The position numbers and the translations under genes are program-made. From Rhynchospora pubera (Eukaryota > Streptophyta > Magnoliopsida > Poales > Cyperaceae): DNA of 64,000 bases. The DNA lies in contig CM051460.1 in NCBI GenBank assembly GCA_028095005.1, forward strand, positions 188,836,742-188,900,741, in the 5' to 3' direction. The stretch's first letter is position 1; each line of letters begins with the position of its first letter. The notes below the pieces were generated by a model. That model searched no databases, was not told where the DNA came from, and saw nothing but the letters and a program-made list of their open reading frames with translations. Below, piece by piece: positions 41,527-56,300 of this stretch.

Positions 41527-42779
41527 GAAATTCTGAAATTTCATTTGATTTCCATGCTCACTTTGAAATACCATAATTCCTCCATTTAAACTCTGATTTT
41601 TATAAACTTTAGTTCGTTGGAAAGCTTATAAAATGTTCTAAAGCATCATCATAAAATTATGGGCCAATATATTGTAAATAAAAGTCAGTTTTATCTTGCA
41701 AATCAAAGGATTTATTGATGTGTTATTCAAACTAATATTGTTTCTTACTTTAAATATTCAACTTTTTCCATTAGTATTTATTTTGGACAAAACTTATACA
41801 TCAGAGATTTTTGAATAGATTTCGATCATATCACTTGCATTTACAAATAATGTGAAACTAGTATGTCTTATTTCACTAAATATTTAAAGATTATGTAGCT
41901 AGTATGTCTTTTTAAAAACCTTATAATGTTTTTAGTATTATTATAAATTAGTGATTTGTGGAATTTATGATGGTAAAAGTATGTTTTATGGGGAAGTCAA
42001 TTGAATTGATGTTTGATATACACACAAGGAGAATTTATTATTTTTGACCGGTACCTGGTTGGCGATTCCTTCGGGATTAGCGGTCCGTCAGACGTGGCGG
42101 AACTCGGTTCCTTCAGGGTGTTAGAAGGAACGTATTTTCACTGTGGCAGGTGAAAATGCCACTCCATCTGCTGTTGGGAGTGCGAAATGGTCCAAACTAA
42201 CGGCTGACTAGTATGGTTCCATTCTGAAGTGTGGCCAAAGTATGTTGATGACGTTGGTTCCCCAAAAGATAAAGTACTTTTTATAATGAGTATTAGTTGA
42301 ATTTTTATATACTCCATAGAAAATATACATTTTATTGTGTTGATAAATAGTTGAATTTTGATGCATTTCATTAAGTTGATTTATTCAATTTTATAATCTT
42401 TTGAATGATATCTCCGATTGACTTCCAGAGGTTGGAAGTCGAGATTGTTCCTACTGAGTTGAAAATTATACTCACCCCCATTTTTAATCCACAGAGACAG
42501 TGTCGGAGTAAGATTATTACTAATAGCTGGAGCCGCTGCGTGGAGTTAATCTAGAAGTTATTTAGTTTTTATTTATGAGTAGTTTAAGATTATTTATTAG
42601 ATATTATCAGGAAGTTTGTTATTTTAGTATGTTTTCCGCTGCGAGATTATAAACTCGTTTAGGGTCAGATGGACCTGATTTTGTATTTGAGACTTTATTA
42701 TTTTAATGATGCTCAATTTATGATTGCTGTTAAGTTGTGTACATTCTGAGAAAAAAAAATGCTCTCTCGGGGTGTGACA

Positions 42780-43173
42780 GCTTTTAATGGTATCAGAGCA
42801 TAATTAAGATGATTTTGTCCGGGTGTCTCAAATTATTTAGTGAGTGACGATTTAACTAAGTTAATTATATCCATAATATTTTCCATGTGCCACTTCTAAA
42901 GAAATATGTTTCAGATCCATCTCATGTTCTTACGTACCAACCCCTAAATGTACGTGAGGATGTGAGTTATGTGGAAAAACCAGCTCAAATCTTAGATCGA
43001 AAGGAGCATGTGTTGCGTAATAAGGTGATATCATTAGTGAAAGTGCGCTGGCAACACCACAATGATAATGAAGCAACTTGGGAACGTGAAGATGAAGTTC
43101 GAGAGAAGTATCCATATCTCTTCATTTAAGGTATGTCAAATTTCGAGGACGAAATTTCTTAAGGGGGGAAGGA
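42780..43173 (+). pseudogene. array internal region 1: PBS, chromodomain relic, PPT
   Basis: PBS at 42788-42799. From about 42878 the frame reads FHVPLLKKYVSDPSHVLTY, then the chromodomain ILDRKEHVLRNKVISLVK and ATWEREDEVREKYP, ending at TAA 43127-43129. A chromodomain at the integrase C-terminus marks Tekay/Del-type chromoviruses and directs integration to marked chromatin. The polypurine tract AAGGGGGGAAGGA directly precedes the next LTR. Confidence 0.9.
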
Positions 43174-45343
43174 TGTTATAACAGTAGCTTAATTCTAAAC
43201 CAATACTAATGAATAAGCATGATATGTTAGTCATTTAAGCATTCTGTCAAACACATAACAGTCATTCAAATGTTAACATATACAAATCCATTTAACACAT
43301 GAGGTAATAGCCAAATCTAGCCGCCCAACTATTTGCATAGCCGTAAGAGAAGTGTGGGCTACTGATTTCACACAAAATAATGTGCTAAAATGGTCAATAA
43401 TCTCGGCCTTCTATCAGGCATTTCAACAAACACGTGGTGTTCATGGTGAAACATGGTTAGACATAGCCATTAATGCGAGAAAAAGATGGTAAAACTTTGC
43501 AACTGCATAGTGTGAACTTATAGAAGCCGAAATCGGTTGTAAATAGCATGTGTAAATTATGGGAGTTTGGTAGATGAAAACCTAAGCTATAAATAGAGGT
43601 GCATGGTTCATCAAGTTCTCAAACCAAATCAAAATCACAAATAAACGAGTTCAGAGAGTTTGAGAGAGCGAGAAGGAGCTTGGGCAGGAGCGGGCTATAG
43701 CAGGAAGGGTGTACGGTGTCTCCCCGAAGAGTTCGTCGTTAAGGTAGGGGCCGTCCTGACCTTTGTTGTTTCATCCTCTTTCTTTTGAATTTCAATCCCA
43801 TTTTGTTGCTTTGATCTAAATAAGTACCAAGTAGATGATTTATGTCAATTAGAATGAAAATCTGACAATGTTGAATCTCATTCAAAGATGAAAATACAAA
43901 ACACGTTTTCAACTGTTAAAAATGCGGACTGCTGCTGTTTGGAGAAGATGGTTCGATAATATACATTAAATATATATTATTCGATTTTAGTTCACAAAAG
44001 ATGCGTAGTTCAGTTGGTCAGTAGTGAGATAGTTAAGGCTCTTAATTTAGGAGTGCCAAGTTCGAATCCCACCTCTTGCATATATGTTTTGAAATTCTGA
44101 AATTTCATTTGATTTCCATGCTCACTTTGAAATACCATAATTCCTCCATTTAAACTCTGATTTTTATAAACTTTAGTTCGTTGGAAAGCTTATAAAATGT
44201 TCTAAAGCATCATCATAAAATTATGGGCCAATATATTGTAAATAAAAGTCAGTTTTATCTTGCAAATCAAAGGATTTATTGATGTGTTATTCAAACTAAT
44301 ATTGTTTCTTACTTTAAATATTCAACTTTTTCCATTAGTATTTATTTTGGACAAAACTTATACATCAGAGATTTTTGAATAGATTTCGATCATATCACTT
44401 GCATTTACAAATAATGTGAAACTAGTATGTCTTATTTCACTAAATATTTAAAGATTATGTAGCTAGTATGTCTTTTTAAAAACCTTATAATGTTTTTAGT
44501 ATTATTATAAATTAGTGATTTGTGGAATTTATGATGGTAAAAGTATGTTTTATGGGGAAGTCAATTGAATTGATGTTTGATATACACACAAGGAGAATTT
44601 ATTATTTTTGACCGGTACCTGGTTGGCGATTCCTTCGGGATTAGCGGTCCGTCAGACGTGGCGGAACTCGGTTCCTTCAGGGTGTTAGAAGGAACGTATT
44701 TTCACTGTGGCAGGTGAAAATGCCACTCCATCTGCTGTTGGGAGTGCGAAATGGTCCAAACTAACGGCTGACTAGTATGGTTCCATTCTGAAGTGTGGCC
44801 AAAGTATGTTGATGACGTTGGTTCCCCAAAAGATAAAGTACTTTTTATAATGAGTATTAGTTGAATTTTTATATACTCCATAGAAAATATACATTTTATT
44901 GTGTTGATAAATAGTTGAATTTTGATGCATTTCATTAAGTTGATTTATTCAATTTTATAATCTTTTGAATGATATCTCCGATTGACTTCCAGAGGTTGGA
45001 AGTCGAGATTGTTCCTACTGAGTTGAAAATTATACTCACCCCCATTTTTAATCCACAGAGACAGTGTCGGAGTAAGATTATTACTAATAGCTGGAGCCGC
45101 TGCGTGGAGTTAATCTAGAAGTTATTTAGTTTTTATTTATGAGTAGTTTAAGATTATTTATTAGATATTATCAGGAAGTTTGTTATTTTAGTATGTTTTC
45201 CGCTGCGAGATTATAAACTCGTTTAGGGTCAGATGGACCTGATTTTGTATTTGAGACTTTATTATTTTAATGATGCTCAATTTATGATTGCTGTTAAGTT
45301 GTGTACATTCTGAGAAAAAAAAATGCTCTCTCGGGGTGTGACA
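43174..45343 (+). repeat. array LTR 2, complete, 2,170 bp
   Basis: TGTTATAACAG to GGGGTGTGACA, between polypurine tract and PBS leader. Tandem tRNA-like copy at 43999. Confidence 0.95.
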
Positions 45344-45737
45344 GCTTTTAATGGTATCAGAGCATAATTAAGATGATTTTGTCCGGGTGTCTCAAATTAT
45401 TTAGTGAGTGACGATTTAACTAAGTTAATTATATCCATAATATTTTCCATGTGCCACTTCTAAAGAAATATGTTTCAGATCCATCTCATGTTCTTACGTA
45501 CCAACCCCTAAATGTACGTGAGGATGTGAGTTATGTGGAAAAACCAGCTCAAATCTTAGATCGAAAGGAGCATGTGTTGCGTAATAAGGTGATATCATTA
45601 GTGAAAGTGCGCTGGCAACACCACAATGATAATGAAGCAACTTGGGAACGTGAAGATGAAGTTCGAGAGAAGTATCCATATCTCTTCATTTAAGGTATGT
45701 CAAATTTCGAGGACGAAATTTCTTAAGGGGGGAAGGA
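45344..45737 (+). pseudogene. array internal region 2
   Basis: Repeat of internal region 1; PBS at 45352-45363, chromodomain relic to 45693. Confidence 0.9.
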
Positions 45738-47907
45738 TGTTATAACAGTAGCTTAATTCTAAACCAATACTAATGAATAAGCATGATATGTTAGTCATTT
45801 AAGCATTCTGTCAAACACATAACAGTCATTCAAATGTTAACATATACAAATCCATTTAACACATGAGGTAATAGCCAAATCTAGCCGCCCAACTATTTGC
45901 ATAGCCGTAAGAGAAGTGTGGGCTACTGATTTCACACAAAATAATGTGCTAAAATGGTCAATAATCTCGGCCTTCTATCAGGCATTTCAACAAACACGTG
46001 GTGTTCATGGTGAAACATGGTTAGACATAGCCATTAATGCGAGAAAAAGATGGTAAAACTTTGCAACTGCATAGTGTGAACTTATAGAAGCCGAAATCGG
46101 TTGTAAATAGCATGTGTAAATTATGGGAGTTTGGTAGATGAAAACCTAAGCTATAAATAGAGGTGCATGGTTCATCAAGTTCTCAAACCAAATCAAAATC
46201 ACAAATAAACGAGTTCAGAGAGTTTGAGAGAGCGAGAAGGAGCTTGGGCAGGAGCGGGCTATAGCAGGAAGGGTGTACGGTGTCTCCCCGAAGAGTTCGT
46301 CGTTAAGGTAGGGGCCGTCCTGACCTTTGTTGTTTCATCCTCTTTCTTTTGAATTTCAATCCCATTTTGTTGCTTTGATCTAAATAAGTACCAAGTAGAT
46401 GATTTATGTCAATTAGAATGAAAATCTGACAATGTTGAATCTCATTCAAAGATGAAAATACAAAACACGTTTTCAACTGTTAAAAATGCGGACTGCTGCT
46501 GTTTGGAGAAGATGGTTCGATAATATACATTAAATATATATTATTCGATTTTAGTTCACAAAAGATGCGTAGTTCAGTTGGTCAGTAGTGAGATAGTTAA
46601 GGCTCTTAATTTAGGAGTGCCAAGTTCGAATCCCACCTCTTGCATATATGTTTTGAAATTCTGAAATTTCATTTGATTTCCATGCTCACTTTGAAATACC
46701 ATAATTCCTCCATTTAAACTCTGATTTTTATAAACTTTAGTTCGTTGGAAAGCTTATAAAATGTTCTAAAGCATCATCATAAAATTATGGGCCAATATAT
46801 TGTAAATAAAAGTCAGTTTTATCTTGCAAATCAAAGGATTTATTGATGTGTTATTCAAACTAATATTGTTTCTTACTTTAAATATTCAACTTTTTCCATT
46901 AGTATTTATTTTGGACAAAACTTATACATCAGAGATTTTTGAATAGATTTCGATCATATCACTTGCATTTACAAATAATGTGAAACTAGTATGTCTTATT
47001 TCACTAAATATTTAAAGATTATGTAGCTAGTATGTCTTTTTAAAAACCTTATAATGTTTTTAGTATTATTATAAATTAGTGATTTGTGGAATTTATGATG
47101 GTAAAAGTATGTTTTATGGGGAAGTCAATTGAATTGATGTTTGATATACACACAAGGAGAATTTATTATTTTTGACCGGTACCTGGTTGGCGATTCCTTC
47201 GGGATTAGCGGTCCGTCAGACGTGGCGGAACTCGGTTCCTTCAGGGTGTTAGAAGGAACGTATTTTCACTGTGGCAGGTGAAAATGCCACTCCATCTGCT
47301 GTTGGGAGTGCGAAATGGTCCAAACTAACGGCTGACTAGTATGGTTCCATTCTGAAGTGTGGCCAAAGTATGTTGATGACGTTGGTTCCCCAAAAGATAA
47401 AGTACTTTTTATAATGAGTATTAGTTGAATTTTTATATACTCCATAGAAAATATACATTTTATTGTGTTGATAAATAGTTGAATTTTGATGCATTTCATT
47501 AAGTTGATTTATTCAATTTTATAATCTTTTGAATGATATCTCCGATTGACTTCCAGAGGTTGGAAGTCGAGATTGTTCCTACTGAGTTGAAAATTATACT
47601 CACCCCCATTTTTAATCCACAGAGACAGTGTCGGAGTAAGATTATTACTAATAGCTGGAGCCGCTGCGTGGAGTTAATCTAGAAGTTATTTAGTTTTTAT
47701 TTATGAGTAGTTTAAGATTATTTATTAGATATTATCAGGAAGTTTGTTATTTTAGTATGTTTTCCGCTGCGAGATTATAAACTCGTTTAGGGTCAGATGG
47801 ACCTGATTTTGTATTTGAGACTTTATTATTTTAATGATGCTCAATTTATGATTGCTGTTAAGTTGTGTACATTCTGAGAAAAAAAAATGCTCTCTCGGGG
47901 TGTGACA
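45738..47907 (+). repeat. array LTR 3
   Basis: As LTR 2, tRNA-like copy at 46563. Confidence 0.95.
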
Positions 47908-48301
47908 GCTTTTAATGGTATCAGAGCATAATTAAGATGATTTTGTCCGGGTGTCTCAAATTATTTAGTGAGTGACGATTTAACTAAGTTAATTATATCC
48001 ATAATATTTTCCATGTGCCACTTCTAAAGAAATATGTTTCAGATCCATCTCATGTTCTTACGTACCAACCCCTAAATGTACGTGAGGATGTGAGTTATGT
48101 GGAAAAACCAGCTCAAATCTTAGATCGAAAGGAGCATGTGTTGCGTAATAAGGTGATATCATTAGTGAAAGTGCGCTGGCAACACCACAATGATAATGAA
48201 GCAACTTGGGAACGTGAAGATGAAGTTCGAGAGAAGTATCCATATCTCTTCATTTAAGGTATGTCAAATTTCGAGGACGAAATTTCTTAAGGGGGGAAGG
48301 A
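47908..48301 (+). pseudogene. array internal region 3
   Basis: PBS at 47916-47927, chromodomain relic to 48257. Confidence 0.9.
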
Positions 48302-50471
48302 TGTTATAACAGTAGCTTAATTCTAAACCAATACTAATGAATAAGCATGATATGTTAGTCATTTAAGCATTCTGTCAAACACATAACAGTCATTCAAATG
48401 TTAACATATACAAATCCATTTAACACATGAGGTAATAGCCAAATCTAGCCGCCCAACTATTTGCATAGCCGTAAGAGAAGTGTGGGCTACTGATTTCACA
48501 CAAAATAATGTGCTAAAATGGTCAATAATCTCGGCCTTCTATCAGGCATTTCAACAAACACGTGGTGTTCATGGTGAAACATGGTTAGACATAGCCATTA
48601 ATGCGAGAAAAAGATGGTAAAACTTTGCAACTGCATAGTGTGAACTTATAGAAGCCGAAATCGGTTGTAAATAGCATGTGTAAATTATGGGAGTTTGGTA
48701 GATGAAAACCTAAGCTATAAATAGAGGTGCATGGTTCATCAAGTTCTCAAACCAAATCAAAATCACAAATAAACGAGTTCAGAGAGTTTGAGAGAGCGAG
48801 AAGGAGCTTGGGCAGGAGCGGGCTATAGCAGGAAGGGTGTACGGTGTCTCCCCGAAGAGTTCGTCGTTAAGGTAGGGGCCGTCCTGACCTTTGTTGTTTC
48901 ATCCTCTTTCTTTTGAATTTCAATCCCATTTTGTTGCTTTGATCTAAATAAGTACCAAGTAGATGATTTATGTCAATTAGAATGAAAATCTGACAATGTT
49001 GAATCTCATTCAAAGATGAAAATACAAAACACGTTTTCAACTGTTAAAAATGCGGACTGCTGCTGTTTGGAGAAGATGGTTCGATAATATACATTAAATA
49101 TATATTATTCGATTTTAGTTCACAAAAGATGCGTAGTTCAGTTGGTCAGTAGTGAGATAGTTAAGGCTCTTAATTTAGGAGTGCCAAGTTCGAATCCCAC
49201 CTCTTGCATATATGTTTTGAAATTCTGAAATTTCATTTGATTTCCATGCTCACTTTGAAATACCATAATTCCTCCATTTAAACTCTGATTTTTATAAACT
49301 TTAGTTCGTTGGAAAGCTTATAAAATGTTCTAAAGCATCATCATAAAATTATGGGCCAATATATTGTAAATAAAAGTCAGTTTTATCTTGCAAATCAAAG
49401 GATTTATTGATGTGTTATTCAAACTAATATTGTTTCTTACTTTAAATATTCAACTTTTTCCATTAGTATTTATTTTGGACAAAACTTATACATCAGAGAT
49501 TTTTGAATAGATTTCGATCATATCACTTGCATTTACAAATAATGTGAAACTAGTATGTCTTATTTCACTAAATATTTAAAGATTATGTAGCTAGTATGTC
49601 TTTTTAAAAACCTTATAATGTTTTTAGTATTATTATAAATTAGTGATTTGTGGAATTTATGATGGTAAAAGTATGTTTTATGGGGAAGTCAATTGAATTG
49701 ATGTTTGATATACACACAAGGAGAATTTATTATTTTTGACCGGTACCTGGTTGGCGATTCCTTCGGGATTAGCGGTCCGTCAGACGTGGCGGAACTCGGT
49801 TCCTTCAGGGTGTTAGAAGGAACGTATTTTCACTGTGGCAGGTGAAAATGCCACTCCATCTGCTGTTGGGAGTGCGAAATGGTCCAAACTAACGGCTGAC
49901 TAGTATGGTTCCATTCTGAAGTGTGGCCAAAGTATGTTGATGACGTTGGTTCCCCAAAAGATAAAGTACTTTTTATAATGAGTATTAGTTGAATTTTTAT
50001 ATACTCCATAGAAAATATACATTTTATTGTGTTGATAAATAGTTGAATTTTGATGCATTTCATTAAGTTGATTTATTCAATTTTATAATCTTTTGAATGA
50101 TATCTCCGATTGACTTCCAGAGGTTGGAAGTCGAGATTGTTCCTACTGAGTTGAAAATTATACTCACCCCCATTTTTAATCCACAGAGACAGTGTCGGAG
50201 TAAGATTATTACTAATAGCTGGAGCCGCTGCGTGGAGTTAATCTAGAAGTTATTTAGTTTTTATTTATGAGTAGTTTAAGATTATTTATTAGATATTATC
50301 AGGAAGTTTGTTATTTTAGTATGTTTTCCGCTGCGAGATTATAAACTCGTTTAGGGTCAGATGGACCTGATTTTGTATTTGAGACTTTATTATTTTAATG
50401 ATGCTCAATTTATGATTGCTGTTAAGTTGTGTACATTCTGAGAAAAAAAAATGCTCTCTCGGGGTGTGACA
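48302..50471 (+). repeat. array LTR 4
   Basis: As LTR 2, tRNA-like copy at 49127. Confidence 0.95.
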
Positions 50472-50865
50472 GCTTTTAATGGTATCAGAGCATAATTAAG
50501 ATGATTTTGTCCGGGTGTCTCAAATTATTTAGTGAGTGACGATTTAACTAAGTTAATTATATCCATAATATTTTCCATGTGCCACTTCTAAAGAAATATG
50601 TTTCAGATCCATCTCATGTTCTTACGTACCAACCCCTAAATGTACGTGAGGATGTGAGTTATGTGGAAAAACCAGCTCAAATCTTAGATCGAAAGGAGCA
50701 TGTGTTGCGTAATAAGGTGATATCATTAGTGAAAGTGCGCTGGCAACACCACAATGATAATGAAGCAACTTGGGAACGTGAAGATGAAGTTCGAGAGAAG
50801 TATCCATATCTCTTCATTTAAGGTATGTCAAATTTCGAGGACGAAATTTCTTAAGGGGGGAAGGA
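50472..50865 (+). pseudogene. array internal region 4
   Basis: PBS at 50480-50491, chromodomain relic to 50821. Confidence 0.9.
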
Positions 50866-53035
50866 TGTTATAACAGTAGCTTAATTCTAAACCAATACTA
50901 ATGAATAAGCATGATATGTTAGTCATTTAAGCATTCTGTCAAACACATAACAGTCATTCAAATGTTAACATATACAAATCCATTTAACACATGAGGTAAT
51001 AGCCAAATCTAGCCGCCCAACTATTTGCATAGCCGTAAGAGAAGTGTGGGCTACTGATTTCACACAAAATAATGTGCTAAAATGGTCAATAATCTCGGCC
51101 TTCTATCAGGCATTTCAACAAACACGTGGTGTTCATGGTGAAACATGGTTAGACATAGCCATTAATGCGAGAAAAAGATGGTAAAACTTTGCAACTGCAT
51201 AGTGTGAACTTATAGAAGCCGAAATCGGTTGTAAATAGCATGTGTAAATTATGGGAGTTTGGTAGATGAAAACCTAAGCTATAAATAGAGGTGCATGGTT
51301 CATCAAGTTCTCAAACCAAATCAAAATCACAAATAAACGAGTTCAGAGAGTTTGAGAGAGCGAGAAGGAGCTTGGGCAGGAGCGGGCTATAGCAGGAAGG
51401 GTGTACGGTGTCTCCCCGAAGAGTTCGTCGTTAAGGTAGGGGCCGTCCTGACCTTTGTTGTTTCATCCTCTTTCTTTTGAATTTCAATCCCATTTTGTTG
51501 CTTTGATCTAAATAAGTACCAAGTAGATGATTTATGTCAATTAGAATGAAAATCTGACAATGTTGAATCTCATTCAAAGATGAAAATACAAAACACGTTT
51601 TCAACTGTTAAAAATGCGGACTGCTGCTGTTTGGAGAAGATGGTTCGATAATATACATTAAATATATATTATTCGATTTTAGTTCACAAAAGATGCGTAG
51701 TTCAGTTGGTCAGTAGTGAGATAGTTAAGGCTCTTAATTTAGGAGTGCCAAGTTCGAATCCCACCTCTTGCATATATGTTTTGAAATTCTGAAATTTCAT
51801 TTGATTTCCATGCTCACTTTGAAATACCATAATTCCTCCATTTAAACTCTGATTTTTATAAACTTTAGTTCGTTGGAAAGCTTATAAAATGTTCTAAAGC
51901 ATCATCATAAAATTATGGGCCAATATATTGTAAATAAAAGTCAGTTTTATCTTGCAAATCAAAGGATTTATTGATGTGTTATTCAAACTAATATTGTTTC
52001 TTACTTTAAATATTCAACTTTTTCCATTAGTATTTATTTTGGACAAAACTTATACATCAGAGATTTTTGAATAGATTTCGATCATATCACTTGCATTTAC
52101 AAATAATGTGAAACTAGTATGTCTTATTTCACTAAATATTTAAAGATTATGTAGCTAGTATGTCTTTTTAAAAACCTTATAATGTTTTTAGTATTATTAT
52201 AAATTAGTGATTTGTGGAATTTATGATGGTAAAAGTATGTTTTATGGGGAAGTCAATTGAATTGATGTTTGATATACACACAAGGAGAATTTATTATTTT
52301 TGACCGGTACCTGGTTGGCGATTCCTTCGGGATTAGCGGTCCGTCAGACGTGGCGGAACTCGGTTCCTTCAGGGTGTTAGAAGGAACGTATTTTCACTGT
52401 GGCAGGTGAAAATGCCACTCCATCTGCTGTTGGGAGTGCGAAATGGTCCAAACTAACGGCTGACTAGTATGGTTCCATTCTGAAGTGTGGCCAAAGTATG
52501 TTGATGACGTTGGTTCCCCAAAAGATAAAGTACTTTTTATAATGAGTATTAGTTGAATTTTTATATACTCCATAGAAAATATACATTTTATTGTGTTGAT
52601 AAATAGTTGAATTTTGATGCATTTCATTAAGTTGATTTATTCAATTTTATAATCTTTTGAATGATATCTCCGATTGACTTCCAGAGGTTGGAAGTCGAGA
52701 TTGTTCCTACTGAGTTGAAAATTATACTCACCCCCATTTTTAATCCACAGAGACAGTGTCGGAGTAAGATTATTACTAATAGCTGGAGCCGCTGCGTGGA
52801 GTTAATCTAGAAGTTATTTAGTTTTTATTTATGAGTAGTTTAAGATTATTTATTAGATATTATCAGGAAGTTTGTTATTTTAGTATGTTTTCCGCTGCGA
52901 GATTATAAACTCGTTTAGGGTCAGATGGACCTGATTTTGTATTTGAGACTTTATTATTTTAATGATGCTCAATTTATGATTGCTGTTAAGTTGTGTACAT
53001 TCTGAGAAAAAAAAATGCTCTCTCGGGGTGTGACA
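50866..53035 (+). repeat. array LTR 5, complete right end
   Basis: Ends GGGGTGTGACA at 53035, followed by unrelated DNA (TGACCTGTTTAAAC). tRNA-like copy at 51691. Confidence 0.95.
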
Positions 53036-53346
53036 TGACCTGTTTAAACTAAATCCACACCATTCAAGTATGATTATGTGGGTCATTTTGAAAATATTTA
53101 AAACACTTGCTTGGGTAAAACTTGATTGTGCAAACATACTGGAATAGCATATACATCCAGCAAAGGAACAATTGCCAAGTTTGCCCCTGGAATTATAGAT
53201 ATCTAAAATAAAAAATGTTTCAAATGTTTGGTTCAATAAGCAAAAATTATGCAATATATTAGCACCAAGTATATTCTGGTATAAGGAGGACAGTATACCA
53301 AGTCAAGTCTGCCAAGATTTTAAGTAAAAAAAAACATTAGAGCAAG
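53036..53346. other. short spacer, no gene recognised
   Basis: AT-rich DNA between the LTR array and the solo LTR. Confidence 0.6.
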
Positions 53347-53351
53347 GCATT

Positions 53352-56300
53352 TGTCACACCCCGAACCAAATCCGTTCCAGGGAGGACAACCCCCGCCACG
53401 TGTACACATTAGTTGTGCACACGAAAGGCTAAGTACAGTTATATCATCACAAGCAATCACAAAAATAAATGTCACATAACCAAAAAGGATTAGTTGGTTT
53501 GTTTATACAAAACATGGCTGAAAGAATATTTACACAAATTTACAGATCAAAATTGTTCAGCCTGAGATGTAAACAAAATACATAAAGAGGTAAGTGACTG
53601 GTCCAGCTGGGTTTGATCTTCAGATAAAACACCGTCTTCACAATCTATCAAACCTGAACCTGCTCCACAAATAACATGTGGGCTGAGTACGCGAATACTC
53701 AGTGCAATAACAGGGTAAACTAAAGATTCTGGTTAAACTAAAGTTAGAACTAAACCATACTTAAACACTTTTAAAATCCTATAATGCAAAGGCTAAGTGT
53801 AATTTAAGTGCAATCATGATACTATACCAAACATGTCATGCCAAACAGAAATCAGAAAAAGTATCTGGAGAAACGGATATTAATATACAAAGTCCAATAT
53901 AATAATAATACGAGAATCAAGCACCCTCACTCAGTAGTCAAATATCAATGTAACATAATCCAGAATCACATCTCACATATAAACCATAAAGTCATGGGTT
54001 CTGCCTAGATCAACCAGAGTCCCGCAGGAAGTCTCGATGAGCCCCGAAGGCCAGCTCCAACCCTGCACCCCCGTCGAGGTGTAGGCAGCGAGTCGCGGTA
54101 CCGTGCTCCTGAAGAGGGAGATCGAGAGGAAGTCTAATACTGGCAAGCAACCCCAAAGAATCCGATAGAGACAAGTGGGAATACGTACAAATCCTAACAA
54201 TAATAAATAACTACTAAGTGACCGCAGAACCGTCTATAAATCGGTCTGCAGAGTGATAATCGGAGACGTGTTGCTCATGATCAGAGAATCGTCCTGAACT
54301 CACCGGCATTCAGCTTGGGTGCAGCTCCTGACCGCGAGCAAAGCGTTCCTATTTCACTCGGTCTCACTATCCTGATCCATACCAAATGCAAGTGTTAATT
54401 TAAGCACTTTTTAGTTAATTATCCACTTTATTATAGATGCATAGCCTATTAATGCAGCTAATCTTTTGATAATGCTCTTAACTGTTTACTTAATGTTATT
54501 TCCATGTCATGCACACATAAAATTAAAGATCTAATCCTTAGCTAGAGTTTAAAGAGAATCTAAAGTTTCCACACACCTGGAAAGTCGGGTGTAGAACTGC
54601 TACTCAGCTGGAGGGTCAGTAAAGTCCTGCTCAGCAACACTGCCCTCAAAGTCAGCAAATCCGTCCTCTGCAAAGTCTGAGTAGCCCTGCTGGTCACCTG
54701 ACCAAACACAGAAGACTAGCACTTAGAAAACAAAGTCTAAGAAACGCTCACTAACGTTCTCTAATTAACCCTCAATTGTAATTAGTCTAATTGTGTTAAG
54801 TGAGTTGTATTTAATGTTTTCTGAAAGGAATTCTGTTTTAAAATATATTATTTTAGTTAGAGAAGTATTTTGTAAAATTTTGATAGAGTTTCCTTTAAAA
54901 GTGACTGTGAAGGAAGACGTTTTTGTACGAGTTCCTACAGTCCATTCTATACGTTAAATTCATGATAAGTATAACTAAGTGTTTTAGTTTAGTAATATTA
55001 TTAATAGTGTTTTGTTCAAGTATGAAATTCTTTTATTAATTTTTATAACTAATTTCTCTCAAATGGATTTTAGTAATTTAAAATGTCTTGATATTTTTAT
55101 CTTTTTAGTTATGTAATTTTAAGTGTAGTCATAATTAGTATTATATTGAAAACAAATATAGTTGTACTAGTGAAATAAAATTATTATTAACTAAAGTTAA
55201 TATAATCTTTAACTAGTTTGTCATAATGATAATATAAATAATAAGATTGTTATTTTAACGTGTTGGTGTTTTAATGTGTTTGGGATCATACGCATTTGAA
55301 TGACTGTACTGATGGTAATCCTCTCCCATCTTTAAGTTTACGTATTAGTCCGATTAATTTAAATATCACTTAATTTATAATTAATCACATTTTTAAGTTA
55401 ATCATTTTAGTTACTTTATTTACTAAAGTGTTAATCTAGAATTTATTATGGACCTGGCCCAGTCCCAAGTTTAAATAAAGTCCAGCAGATCTTAACTTAA
55501 CAATTCAGTTTGGCCCAAACAGAGCCCACACAGAAATTCAGAGGAACAGCCCAGCAGGCCGAGCGGGCCAGAGAAGTAACAGCCCAGGTGGAAATAAGGG
55601 GCCCACCTGTCGGGTATAAACCCAGCGGGTTAATGGGTTTCGGTGGTCAAATCCGAACCCAAAATTCAAAGTCCAGATCCGTTAATTTTTACAGATCCGA
55701 CCCGCTAGCCATCACATTTACATACAAGCCCACAGATTCATTTTATTTACTCCATATTTCATTTAAGTCCTTTATAACAGTTTTATTTATAAACTAGTCC
55801 AAAATCAGTTCAAAGATTTTTATAGAATAGTCCCTGACACCAAAATTATCACAAACGAGTCCCTGGACTCGTACCAGAATACAAACAGAGATACATATGG
55901 CTGGTACCAAGCCTGTACCAGCTTGATAACCAAGCCGAGAGCATCAATCAACACAGATAAACTCAAATAGAGGCAAGTAACGCCTCAAAACTCAATGCAT
56001 GGCCTCAGCCAGCACACAAACAGATCACAAGAGATTTAATCACAGTCCATCTAGTCCTAAACAGTTCAACACACATCATACCTCAACACACAAGCTAGCA
56101 ATACAAATTAATTTAGAGGCTATGCACGATTTCACAGCAAGACATTCAAATAGGCAATTCACATTTCAAGTCAATTGAGGCTTGCACGATTTTTAGCACA
56201 CACAACCAAGTCGTTTCAGAACAAAATACAAGCCTCTCAAGCACACAGATCAATACAGAAAAGGAAATAGAGAGAGAGGAAATCAACCAAACCGAGATGA

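Larger units (their letters stand above)
40808..42779 (+). repeat. array LTR 1, 5'-truncated
   Basis: Joins the MULE-domain flank at about 40808 (ACAAAATAATGTGC shared with the full LTRs). Contains the TATA box TATAAATA at 41024-41031 and the tRNA-like segment at 41435-41526. Ends GGGTGTGACA. Confidence 0.9.
40808..53035 (+). mobile_element. tandem array of a gutted Tekay/Del-like gypsy element, 4.77 units of 2,564 bp
   Basis: Five LTRs alternate with four 394-bp internal regions; every landmark repeats at exactly 2,564 bases and I saw no base differences between copies in the parts compared. The internal region keeps the PBS (TGGTATCAGAGC), a short leader, the last about 80 codons of integrase with chromodomain, and the polypurine tract; gag, protease, RT and most of integrase are gone. 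The left LTR lacks its first 198 bases, the right LTR is complete. Unequal recombination between LTRs would build such an array. A misassembled long repeat is an alternative. Confidence 0.9.

Noticed and set aside
42138..42371. Five identical 77-residue minus-strand frames (42138, 44702, 47266, 49830, 52394)
   Set aside because: They lie inside LTR sequence, antisense, with no domain; their identity reflects the tandem repeat only.
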